From Planctomycetota bacterium (GTDB lineage: Bacteria > Planctomycetota > Planctomycetia > Pirellulales > Thermoguttaceae), in the NCBI GenBank assembly GCA_013202535.1, contig JABMRP010000822.1, positions 1-8,238 of the forward strand: DNA of 8,238 bases. Direction: 5' to 3'. Each line of letters begins with the position of its first letter. Within the stretch, counting starts at the first letter, position 1. Position numbers and translations under genes: made by a program. Positions 1-6,004 of the stretch are shown piece after piece. A model generated the notes under the pieces. The model had not been told where the DNA came from. It saw nothing but the letters and a program-made list of their open reading frames with translations, and made no database searches.

Positions 1-312
1 AAGCTCGCCGATGAGTTCTTCCAGGTTCAGATGGGTTTGTTCTTCGGTTTCGCCGGCCACCCGGTCGCTCACCGCGCCGCGCAATCGCTCCTCAAGGAAG
101 AGGTCGATCTTCTGGACGACGGCGTCGACCCTGACTCCCAGGCCCAGCAGCAGCCCGCCCAGCCGCTGGGTCGGTGCCGGCGACAGCACGACCTCCTCGC
201 GGATATATCCGGGCGTGTTGGCGTTGGCGATATTTTGTCCGACAACCTGCAAGGCGATGTCGTTCGCCCGCAGGGTATTGGCCGCCAACTGAATGGAACC
301 GAAGAGAGACAT
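1..312 (-). CDS. flgK: Flagellar hook-associated protein FlgK, N-terminal part (cut by window edge)
   Basis: FlgK (HAP1) joins the hook to the filament outside the cell. Only the first 104 residues are present; the frame is open to base 1. It begins MSLFGSIQLAANTLRAND, followed by the rod/hook signature VVGQNIANANTPGYIREE at about residues 23-40, the N-terminal helix shared by axial flagellar proteins. The GYIRE form with the short serine-rich start is typical of FlgK rather than of rod proteins. The ATG at 312 is the only start that leaves this motif near the N-terminus; no clear Shine-Dalgarno sequence precedes it. It lies 38 bases after the gene for its probable chaperone FlgN, an arrangement that supports both calls. 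FlgE or FlgL share this N-terminal motif, but the FlgN neighbour and the wording of the motif favour FlgK. Confidence 0.9.
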   Translation of the reverse strand, partial: MSLFGSIQLAANTLRANDIALQVVGQNIANANTPGYIREEVVLSPAPTQRLGGLLLGLGVRVDAVVQKIDLFLEERLRGAVSDRVAGETEEQTHLNLEELIGEL

Positions 313-350
313 GACGGGTTTCTGTAATCTGCCGAATTTGCCGAGATATG

Positions 351-836
351 CTAAATCGCCCGGTCTACGAGCGAACCGCTGGCGTTGACAGGTTCCCTTT
401 CTCCATATGTCGGCTGAAGACGCCCGCCGGTGGCGATAATCTCCAACAACTGAGACAAATGGATCAAAGTCCGCTGTGCTAGCACCCAATTGGTCAGGCT
501 TTGGTGTCGTAGCAGTCGGGCTCTGGCGCTGGCGACTTTTACCCGGGGCGAGAGTTCCGTACGCCGGGGGCGGGGCAAGGAGTCGGTCAATGCCTGGATG
601 CTCCCGGCGGGTCGTCCTTCGTCGGATGCTCGTTTCAAGAGGACTTCGCGTCGGGAGACGCAATCCTGCAGTTTGACGACCAAGCCCTCTTCCTGTTGCG
701 CCACGGGAGCGAGTTCGTCGGCTCGGCCGGCGACCAGCAGTTCGCGTTTGCGGTCGAGAACCTGCAACAGTTCCTCCTGGACGGCCGACAGATCGGTCAG
801 CAGTTCGGCCAAGTCCGATTCCCAGTGCATCTCCAT
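351..836 (-). CDS. flgN: FlgN-type flagellar export chaperone
   Basis: Likely cytoplasmic chaperone that delivers the hook-filament junction proteins FlgK and FlgL to the flagellar type III export gate. The product is 161 residues, close to the family's usual 140-160, and looks almost wholly helical. Heptad-like leucine patterns run through residues 8-60 (DLAELLTDLSAVQEELLQVL and on) and 100-135 (RARLLRHQSLTNWVLAQRTL). There is no signal peptide and no membrane segment. FlgN proteins are poorly conserved, so the call rests on length, helical pattern, and position directly before flgK and after flgJ. The ATG at 836 has only a weak purine stretch (AAAAGG) upstream; a second ATG two codons later (830) is an alternative. 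An in-frame stop at 885-887 rules out a start much further upstream. FliT-like chaperones look similar, but the neighbour argues for FlgN. Confidence 0.8.
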   Translation of the reverse strand: MEMHWESDLAELLTDLSAVQEELLQVLDRKRELLVAGRADELAPVAQQEEGLVVKLQDCVSRREVLLKRASDEGRPAGSIQALTDSLPRPRRTELSPRVKVASARARLLRHQSLTNWVLAQRTLIHLSQLLEIIATGGRLQPTYGEREPVNASGSLVDRAI

Positions 837-852
837 GAGCGTGCCTTTTGCT

Positions 853-898
853 ATCTTCGATTCCTCTGCAACACTATCTTCGAATCATCTGCAATAAC
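853..898. repeat. 23-base tandem duplication across the flgJ stop codon
   Basis: Plus-strand units 853-875 and 876-898 both begin ATCTTCGA and share TCTGCAA; 18 of 23 positions match. On the coding strand each unit contains TCGAAGATAG. The copy at 876-898, with the base before it, encodes the last FlgJ residues and its TAG stop. The copy at 853-875 lies in the gap before flgN and contains a second TAG that is not in the flgJ frame. Confidence 0.8.
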
Positions 899-1332
899 GT
901 CCCCTGGGACGCTTCGAGCGATAACGTCCCTTGGGACGGGTCAAGCGACGGTTGGCCGGCTGGGATCTCGCGTGTCTTCTTCAGACGGGACGCTTCAAAT
1001 AGCGGGCGGCCCAGGGCATCGGCGCCGGTCTCGGTCATCTTGTCGACCAGCACCTGATCGAGTTGTTGCTGGAAGATCTCCTCGGCCTGTCCGCCGTGGA
1101 AATACGCCGGCTTCCCGGCCGTCTTGTGCATCGCCTTGAGCATCTGCCCGTAAAACACTTCGCCGACAAACGCGTTAAACGCGTCGCGCAGCTCCTTGCT
1201 GTTGGCCGGATCGGCGTTGCTGTCGGCCGGATCGGCGTTGTCCGTTGCACCGGTCGCGGGCGTGCGCCCGGCCGTCATGTCTACCGGTATGCGCGTCGGT
1301 GCCGTCGCAATCGGGTAACCAATGGTGCTCAC
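874..1332 (-). CDS. flgJ: Rod-binding (rod-cap) protein, FlgJ N-terminal domain type
   Basis: FlgJ caps the growing rod in the periplasm. This 152-residue product holds only the rod-binding domain (about residues 47-108: ELRDAFNAFVGEVFYGQMLK, then GGQAEEIFQQQLDQVLVDKM). The peptidoglycan hydrolase domain of enteric FlgJ (about 313 residues) is absent, as in several other phyla. A GTG start at 1332 is chosen because GGAGAAG lies six bases before it; an in-frame TTG at 1350 is possible but lacks such a site. Two in-frame duplications flank the domain: a 7-residue unit NADPA(D/N)S at residues 32-45 and a 9-residue unit SL(D/E)xSQGTL at residues 129-146. Neither belongs to the conserved fold, so both look like recently expanded linkers. 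The gene starts 22 bases after flgI ends and is followed by flgN after 37 bases. Confidence 0.85.
   Translation of the reverse strand: MSTIGYPIATAPTRIPVDMTAGRTPATGATDNADPADSNADPANSKELRDAFNAFVGEVFYGQMLKAMHKTAGKPAYFHGGQAEEIFQQQLDQVLVDKMTETGADALGRPLFEASRLKKTREIPAGQPSLDPSQGTLSLEASQGTLLQMIRR
894..947. repeat. 27-base tandem duplication with a nested hairpin at the flgJ 3' end
   Basis: Two 27-base units, 894-920 and 921-947, match at 23 positions and encode SLEASQGTL and SLDPSQGTL at the FlgJ C-terminus. Each carries a palindrome CGTCCC-NN-GGGACG. Because there are two copies, the mRNA at 938-898 can fold into one hairpin. The outer CGTCCC pairs with the last GGGACG, and the inner GGGACG pairs with the second CGTCCC. 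A 2-by-2 internal loop separates the two 6-bp stems, and the loop is 13 bases. Confidence 0.88.
1199..1240. repeat. 21-base tandem duplication in the flgJ linker
   Basis: Two 21-base units, 1199-1219 and 1220-1240, differ at one position. The shared core is GGCCGGATCGGCGTTG. They encode NADPADS and NADPANS, just before the conserved rod-binding domain begins at ELRDAF. Confidence 0.95.
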
Positions 1333-1340
1333 TTCATGCT

Positions 1341-1347
1341 TCTCCGG
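1341..1347 (-). promoter_or_regulatory. Ribosome binding site that decides the flgJ start
   Basis: The minus strand reads GGAGAAG, then CATGAA, then GTG. The six-base spacing is ideal for the GTG at 1332 and is the reason that start is preferred to the TTG at 1350, which lies upstream of this site. An ATG inside the spacer is out of frame with flgJ. Confidence 0.65.
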
Positions 1348-1354
1348 CAAGGGG

Positions 1355-2446
1355 CTATTCGATAATCAACTGCGCGTGCAGTTTTCCGTTGCGGTGGATT
1401 TCCTTGATGATATCGATGATGTCGTCGGGCGAAGCCTGGACGGCCTTCAGCGCCTCGACCAGCGCCTTGAGCTTGGGCGCCGCCCTTTGTCCCGGGTCGA
1501 TGGGCACGAATTGGTCGATCAGCCCCACGCTGTCTGTTTCGACGACGAAATTGCGATGCGTAATCAGGACCGGTCCGATCTCCACGTCACCTCCGATGGC
1601 GATCGTTCCGCGACGCTCGTTGATCGTGACCCGGGCGCTGGTTTGCGGCTGGAGCATGGGCAGGCTGAGCACCTGTGATACGAACAGCACGGCATTGTCG
1701 CGGTATTGGGGCGGGATCATCACCTCGACGGTCGACGGATTGATAGCCTTGGCCGGCGCAGCGCTGGGATTGTCGAAACCGAGCTGGCTGTTGATCAGGT
1801 CGACGACATCCTGGGCGACTTGAAAACTGGCGTGGCTGTCGTTAATAATCAGCGTGAGCTTATCGTTCTCGGTGAAGGGAGTGAGCCAATTCGCCTCCAT
1901 GCGGCAACCGCGGTGACATCTTCCGGTGGTCGGCTCCTCGTCGTTTTCCAATTCGACGGGTCCCTCGGCAAACGCGTAAACGCGATGGTTGTTGGCTCCG
2001 GGTCCGACCCGGTCGGCCGGATTGGGGCCGATCAACGCGGTGGTCGTCAGCCGGCCGCCGGCCAAACTCTTGGCCGAGAGGGCGCTGAGAGAGCAATCGA
2101 TTTCGGTTCCCTGCGAGGCTCCCTTGGCCGGGATCGTCGCGGTAACGTAGACCAGGGCCACGTTCTTGGCGTCCTTGAGTTCCAGCAGGCCGGCCGTGGA
2201 GGTCAACGGACGGCCCATGCCTTCCATCAGCAGGGCCAGACTGCGCATCGTGGGCAGGCTGTTGCCGCCGTCGCCGGTCCCTTTCAGGCCCACGACGATC
2301 CCCCAGCCGTGCAACGTATTGCGTTGCTGTCCCTTCACGCGGCAGATACTGTCCAGCACCACTTCGCCGGAAGCCGGCGTCGCCGTCGCCACGCCAACCA
2401 ACAACCCAACCATCGCCACGACCCGCATCATCCATTCCCGTCTCAT
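1355..2446 (-). CDS. flgI: Flagellar P-ring protein FlgI
   Basis: Builds the peptidoglycan-layer bushing around the distal rod. From the ATG at 2446 the product is 363 residues, the normal FlgI length. Residues 1-27 form a Sec signal peptide (hydrophobic VVAMVGLLVGVATA, then TPASG). The family hallmark GIVVGLKGTGDGG is at about residues 49-61. The domain end with INERRGTIAIGG and a C-terminus ending in KLHAQLIIE also match FlgI. The mature part has four cysteines, two of them in a close pair (GRCHRGCRME), so disulfide bonding in the periplasm is plausible. GTG codons at 2455 and 2449 in the same frame are alternative starts; ATG 2446 sits well behind AGGGTGG and leaves a compact signal peptide. 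FlgA, encoded two genes upstream, is its expected chaperone. Confidence 0.95.
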   Translation of the reverse strand: MRREWMMRVVAMVGLLVGVATATPASGEVVLDSICRVKGQQRNTLHGWGIVVGLKGTGDGGNSLPTMRSLALLMEGMGRPLTSTAGLLELKDAKNVALVYVTATIPAKGASQGTEIDCSLSALSAKSLAGGRLTTTALIGPNPADRVGPGANNHRVYAFAEGPVELENDEEPTTGRCHRGCRMEANWLTPFTENDKLTLIINDSHASFQVAQDVVDLINSQLGFDNPSAAPAKAINPSTVEVMIPPQYRDNAVLFVSQVLSLPMLQPQTSARVTINERRGTIAIGGDVEIGPVLITHRNFVVETDSVGLIDQFVPIDPGQRAAPKLKALVEALKAVQASPDDIIDIIKEIHRNGKLHAQLIIE

Positions 2447-2464
2447 CACTTCCACCCTTTCCAG

Positions 2465-2506
2465 TCGCTAATCGCTAATCCCTAATCGCTAATCGCTAAT
2501 TCCTAA
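2465..2506. repeat. Heptanucleotide tandem array, six copies, across the flgH stop
   Basis: On the plus strand six 7-base units follow one another: TCGCTAA, TCGCTAA, TCCCTAA, TCGCTAA, TCGCTAA, TTCCTAA. On the minus (coding) strand the units read TTAGCGA and variants. The flgH stop codon TAG (2505-2503) lies inside the last plus-strand unit, and the array fills most of the 56 bases before flgI. Every unit carries TAG on the minus strand and TAA on the plus strand. Because 7 is not a multiple of 3, the array places stops in all six frames. Confidence 0.95.
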
Positions 2507-3189
2507 AACGGCTGATACCGGTCGAGCCACTGCATCAGCCAGCCTCGCCGATAGCCGTCGCGAACGTGTCCGCTTTCGCGTTTGTCGATCTGCAACTCGG
2601 CAATGTTGCGGCTGAGGATCGTATTGTCCGCCTGAATGTCCTCGGGACGGATGACGCCGCTGATCGAGAAGATCCACTGTTCGTTGTTGTTGCGGATGGT
2701 GCGATGGCCCTCGAGGACGAGATTCTTGTTGGGCCGAACGTCGACTACCTTGACGGCGATGTCGAACTGCATCGCGTCGCGGGTATCTATCCCGGCCTCG
2801 GCACGATACTTATTGTTCCAGGAGCCGCTGATCTTGGGATCGCCGGCCGTTTGGGGGTCGGGGATCAAAGCCAGCCCGTTCAGCAACGTCCAATCGCCGA
2901 GCACGGCATCGAGGCTGGCTTTCTTGCGGCGATCGACCTCCCCTTCGCTGACCACGCTGGAGCGCTCGTCGACCCGGACGGTGAGGATCGTGTGCAGGCC
3001 GACCGGCCGTTGCTCCTCGACCTTCTGGTATTGCCAGTCGCCGATCTCCGACGACAGCGGCTGTTGCCGCCGCGTCGCGTCGCCGAACATGCTGCCGCTT
3101 TGCCCCCGGGCGGTCGTGGTCGTGGCCGAGAGCGACAAAACGAGCGCCGCAACTGCGAGTCGGCCGGGCCGAAGTATCGGATGGATCAT
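2503..3189 (-). CDS. flgH: Flagellar L-ring protein FlgH, without a lipobox cysteine
   Basis: Forms the outer-membrane ring around the flagellar rod. The product is 228 residues, close to the usual length. Residues 1-30 are a signal peptide (LAVAALVLSLSATTTTARGQ). The body shows FlgH features: HTILTVRVDERSSVVSEGEV at about residues 66-85, KVVDVRPNKNLVLEGHRTI, then SGVIRPEDI and NTILSRNIAELQI. The C-terminus GWLMQWLDRYQPF matches the family's usual ending. The ATG at 3189 overlaps the flgA stop as ATGA and is preceded by AAGGAG nine bases upstream, inside flgA. Classical FlgH is a lipoprotein with a cysteine at the cleavage site; here the signal peptide and the whole protein contain no cysteine. 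The frame is open further upstream, but that part is only a shadow of flgA. Confidence 0.93.
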   Translation of the reverse strand: MIHPILRPGRLAVAALVLSLSATTTTARGQSGSMFGDATRRQQPLSSEIGDWQYQKVEEQRPVGLHTILTVRVDERSSVVSEGEVDRRKKASLDAVLGDWTLLNGLALIPDPQTAGDPKISGSWNNKYRAEAGIDTRDAMQFDIAVKVVDVRPNKNLVLEGHRTIRNNNEQWIFSISGVIRPEDIQADNTILSRNIAELQIDKRESGHVRDGYRRGWLMQWLDRYQPF

Positions 3190-4361
3190 CGCCAGTTTCT
3201 CCTTTGGGTGAAGGGAGAAGTGCCGCCAGCCGGCACAACGCCGGTGGCGACCGAGCGCTCCACCGTGCTCTGCGCGGCTCGCACCGGGTGGGCGTACACT
3301 TCGACTTCCTGCATTCCACAAACCCGGGCGAAGAAGGTCTTGCGATCCTTGCGCGTCCGGCCCTCGAGCGATTCGACCGTAATCAATTCGCCGTGACTTC
3401 CCTCCTCCACGGCCCGGGCGACCGACCGGATGTTGATTCCCGGGCTGCGAACATAAACGGTCACGACGTCGTTTTGCCGAACCAGCAGCGGCAACCGCAC
3501 CATGTCTCGTTGCACGACTTTTCCCGTGCCGATGCCGCGCGTCGTTTCTCGGCCGATAACGCTTTCCAGACTCTCGAAGGCGTCACCGTCTTGGGCCGTT
3601 GGGGTTCCGCGAACCAATTGGACGTCGGCCGCATGAACCAGCGCTCCGCGAGCGATGGGTCGAGTGGTGAACACCACCGCCGGGGGCAGCGACACCTGGG
3701 CCTGAATACCCAGTCGCACGCTCGAACCGGCGCCGGGCAGGGTGATCTCGAAGAATTGGCTTCCCGTCCATGGCGGCAAACCGCCGGCCACCGTGAGATG
3801 GCCGCCGGCATCTTGGATGGCGCGGATTTGATCGGGTTGAAGTGAAACGTCAACGCGCCACATTTCCTCGGCGGAGACCCGATCCTGTAGGTAGCGCAGC
3901 ACGGCGTCGGCGACGGCCCGGCGTGCGCGGGTCATCGTGGCGGGGGTGACCGGCCGTTGAACGGTCGTCTCGACGGCGGCGCTACGGATGACGACCTGGC
4001 TGGCCCCGGAAATGTTGTGCTCGACCAGGTTGATCCCCCGCAGCAACAGCAGGTCCTCGATCTGCCGGACGCGGAGGAAGGCCTGCTGTCCTGGTGGCGG
4101 AGAGGCGACCAGTTCGATGGCCGAGAGCTGCCGCAGTTGTTCGGAATCGGCGCCGGCGATCGTCGCCACGTCGGCCAGCGTTACCGCGGGTCCTCCGGCG
4201 GTGGCCTGCGATCGCAAGCGAATGTCGGCCGCGGTTGCATCGAGCGCCACGGTGGCATCGAGCGCCACGGTGGCGATCGCGAGAAGCGCCAGCAGGCAGA
4301 CCGCGAGCGACCGCGGGTGCGATGTGCCGGATGGTCGTCGGTTACGGGAGTGTGCTTGCAT
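3186..4361 (-). CDS. flgA: P-ring assembly chaperone FlgA (SAF-domain protein)
   Basis: Periplasmic chaperone needed for P-ring (FlgI) assembly. The product is 391 residues, much longer than the about 219 residues of enteric FlgA. A signal peptide occupies about residues 18-45 (hydrophobic SLAVCLLALLAIATVAL). An N-terminal region of about 180 residues follows, beginning LADVATIAGADSEQLRQL. A SAF-type domain lies at about 229-290 (VFTTRPIARGALVHAADVQL), followed by the typical C-terminal module with LLVRQNDVVTVYVRSPGI and a cluster ending VCGMQEVEVYA. The last 35 or so residues look like an unstructured tail, and their DNA carries the flgH ribosome binding site. The signal peptide contains the hexapeptide VALDAT twice in a row from a perfect 18-base duplication. 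The start ATG is 8 bases after flgG and has only a weak AAGA upstream. Confidence 0.9.
   Translation of the reverse strand: MQAHSRNRRPSGTSHPRSLAVCLLALLAIATVALDATVALDATAADIRLRSQATAGGPAVTLADVATIAGADSEQLRQLSAIELVASPPPGQQAFLRVRQIEDLLLLRGINLVEHNISGASQVVIRSAAVETTVQRPVTPATMTRARRAVADAVLRYLQDRVSAEEMWRVDVSLQPDQIRAIQDAGGHLTVAGGLPPWTGSQFFEITLPGAGSSVRLGIQAQVSLPPAVVFTTRPIARGALVHAADVQLVRGTPTAQDGDAFESLESVIGRETTRGIGTGKVVQRDMVRLPLLVRQNDVVTVYVRSPGINIRSVARAVEEGSHGELITVESLEGRTRKDRKTFFARVCGMQEVEVYAHPVRAAQSTVERSVATGVVPAGGTSPFTQRRNWR
3199..3204 (-). promoter_or_regulatory. flgH ribosome binding site inside flgA
   Basis: The minus strand reads AAGGAG nine bases before the flgH ATG. It lies within the last codons of flgA, and the flgA stop overlaps the flgH start as ATGA. 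This is an arrangement for translational coupling, and it fixes the flgH start at 3189. Confidence 0.75.
4237..4272. repeat. Perfect 18-base tandem duplication in the flgA signal peptide
   Basis: The plus-strand unit GCATCGAGCGCCACGGTG occurs at 4237-4254 and again, with no mismatch, at 4255-4272. It encodes VALDAT twice at FlgA residues 32-43, at the end of the signal peptide next to the probable cleavage site. The identity at third codon positions suggests a recent duplication. Confidence 0.95.
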
Positions 4362-4369
4362 GGTCGATC

Positions 4370-5176
4370 TTAATACCGTTTCAGGTTGACGATCTGCTGC
4401 ATGATTTCATCCCCGGCTTTGACGGCCTGGGAATTGAGTTCAAAGGCCCGTTGCGTTTTGATCAGATCGATCAGTTCGGTAACCGGTTCGGTGTTGGAGG
4501 CTTCCAGGGCGTTTTGCCGCACCATACCCAGACCGTTTTGGCCCGGGTTGCCCAGGCTGGCGGTGCCCGAGGCGTCGGTTTCGGAATACAGGTTCTCGCC
4601 CAACTTCAGCAGCCCTTCGGGGTTGATGAAGTAGGCCAGTTCGAGTTGTCCGACTTGGGTGAGGTTGGGCGAACCGGGCTGGCGCACGGAGACGATTCCC
4701 TCGGCACTGATCACGATGCCGTCGGCGTCCTCGGGGATCGTAATCGCCGGCTCGAGCAACCGGCCGATGTTGGCCGATCCCATGACCACGTCGCCGTTGG
4801 CGTTTTGCGAGAAATTCCCGGCGCGTGTGTAGAGGATCTGTCCCGAGGACGGGTCGTTCACCTGAAAAAACCCTTCTCCCTCGATGGCGACATCCAGTTC
4901 GCCGCTCGTTTGTTGGAAGGCACCCTGGTCGAAGTTGGTTTGGATGCTCGAGACACGGGTTCCCATGCCGACCGAGATACCGGTGGGCGTGTATTGTCCG
5001 GCCGTATCCTCGGCTCCGGGCAACATTTCGTGGCGGTAGAAGAGGTCCTCGAAGTTGGCTCGCCCGCGTTTGAAGCCGGTCGTTTCGATGTTCGCCAGGT
5101 TGTTGGCGATCACGTCCAGCTTGGTTTCCATGGCGGACATTCCGGTGGCCGCACTGTAAAGCGCTTGAACGGTCAT
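4370..5176 (-). CDS. flgG: Flagellar distal rod protein FlgG
   Basis: Distal rod subunit, exported by the flagellar type III system, forming the drive shaft that passes through the P and L rings. The 268 residues compare with about 260 in enterics. The N-terminus reads MTVQALYSAATGMSAMETKL, followed by the rod signature NNLANIETTGFKRGR at residues 25-39. The central GEGFFQV and the C-terminal LEASNTEPVTELIDLIKTQR, ending LKRY, are classic FlgG. There is no signal peptide, as expected for type III export. TAAGGAG joins the flgF stop to the ribosome binding site, 11 bases before the ATG. The gene is followed after 8 bases by flgA. Nothing is missing or broken. Confidence 0.97.
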   Translation of the reverse strand: MTVQALYSAATGMSAMETKLDVIANNLANIETTGFKRGRANFEDLFYRHEMLPGAEDTAGQYTPTGISVGMGTRVSSIQTNFDQGAFQQTSGELDVAIEGEGFFQVNDPSSGQILYTRAGNFSQNANGDVVMGSANIGRLLEPAITIPEDADGIVISAEGIVSVRQPGSPNLTQVGQLELAYFINPEGLLKLGENLYSETDASGTASLGNPGQNGLGMVRQNALEASNTEPVTELIDLIKTQRAFELNSQAVKAGDEIMQQIVNLKRY

Positions 5177-5191
5177 GGCTTGGAGATCTCC

Positions 5192-5938
5192 TTACCTCAA
5201 AACACGAGTGGTCAGGCCGGAGAGCATTTCGTCCTGGGCACGGATCATGTTGACGTTGGCCTCGAATGCTCGCGAGGCTTGGATCATTTCCAGCATCTCG
5301 GTCGTCGGCCGGACCCCCGACATTTCCAGGTGGCGATGAAGGGTTCGCCGCTCGGCGGCGGGTACGGCCGGCGGCTCGGCCAGCGGCTTGAAAAGATTCT
5401 CGCCCACCTTGACCAGATCGCCCAGCGACTCCGGCTGCACCAGTGCCAGAGGTTGCTTGACGCCGCCTTGTCGAACAACGCCCGCATGGGAAACGTCCCA
5501 GGGAATCTGGTTGGCAATGGAGATCGGACTGCCGCTCTCGTTGAGCACCGAGTATCCCTGTTGCGTAACCAGATTCCCGCTGGCGGTGATGTGAAAATTT
5601 CCGGCGCGGGTGAGAAAGACGTCCTCTCCCTTTTGAACCTGGAAGAAGCCGTCTCCTTCGATGGCGACGTCGGTGGGGATGTTGGTGCGGCGGATCGGTC
5701 CCGGCGAGAAATCCGTTCTGGTTTCCTGAACCTGTACGCCGCCGCCGACGTCGTTGATCGATCCGGAACCCGAAAAATCGAGCCCCGCTTCCGTCTCTTC
5801 CGCGTAACGGGCCTGAAAGATGGCCAGATCGCGTTTGAATCCGACCGTATCGACGTTGGCCAGATTATTGGTAATGACTTCCATGCGCGTGGCCTGCGCT
5901 TGGGCCCCGTCGGCCGAGAGATAAATGCCGTATGGCAT
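5192..5938 (-). CDS. flgF: Flagellar proximal rod protein FlgF
   Basis: Rod subunit of the FlgF/FlgG family and the first gene of the flagellar operon. The chosen start ATG at 5938 gives 248 residues beginning MPYGIYLSADGAQAQATRME. The rod signature NNLANVDTVGFKRD is at residues 24-37, GDGFFQV lies near residue 96, and the C-terminal helix MSGVRPTTEMLEMIQASRAF precedes the end TRVLR. GAGG lies five bases before the ATG. It is shorter than FlgG and has a divergent middle, so FlgF fits better than a second FlgG. The frame stays open upstream to 6118, and an ATG at 6031 would add 31 residues (MASFRAWRRFVHIASF and on). That extension is arginine-rich, repeat-derived and unlike any rod protein N-terminus, so it was not included. 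Confidence 0.93.
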   Translation of the reverse strand: MPYGIYLSADGAQAQATRMEVITNNLANVDTVGFKRDLAIFQARYAEETEAGLDFSGSGSINDVGGGVQVQETRTDFSPGPIRRTNIPTDVAIEGDGFFQVQKGEDVFLTRAGNFHITASGNLVTQQGYSVLNESGSPISIANQIPWDVSHAGVVRQGGVKQPLALVQPESLGDLVKVGENLFKPLAEPPAVPAAERRTLHRHLEMSGVRPTTEMLEMIQASRAFEANVNMIRAQDEMLSGLTTRVLR

Positions 5939-5976
5939 GACAGCCTCGGATGGAATAGCGGTCGATTGGTGGATAC

Positions 5977-6004
5977 GCGATGTGAACGACGCGATGTGAA
6001 CGAA
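5977..6004. repeat. 14-base tandem duplication in the flgF leader
   Basis: The plus-strand unit GCGATGTGAACGAC at 5977-5990 is followed directly by GCGATGTGAACGAA at 5991-6004, 13 of 14 identical. It abuts and overlaps the 17-base duplication by five bases. Both lie between the predicted transcription start and the flgF ribosome binding site. Confidence 0.93.

Noticed and set aside
313..350. A separate promoter for flgK
   Set aside because: The 38-base gap shows no -24/-12 or -35/-10 pair that can be defended; flgK most likely relies on the operon transcript.
1706..2485. A plus-strand open frame of 259 codons opposite flgI
   Set aside because: It is antisense to a confident P-ring gene and ends where the heptad array supplies a stop; the product is low-complexity and unlike any family.
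3190..3321. A longer FlgH with 44 extra N-terminal residues
   Set aside because: The extension would bury the signal peptide and consists of the flgA coding region read in another frame. The ATG at 3189 has a good ribosome binding site and couples to the flgA stop.
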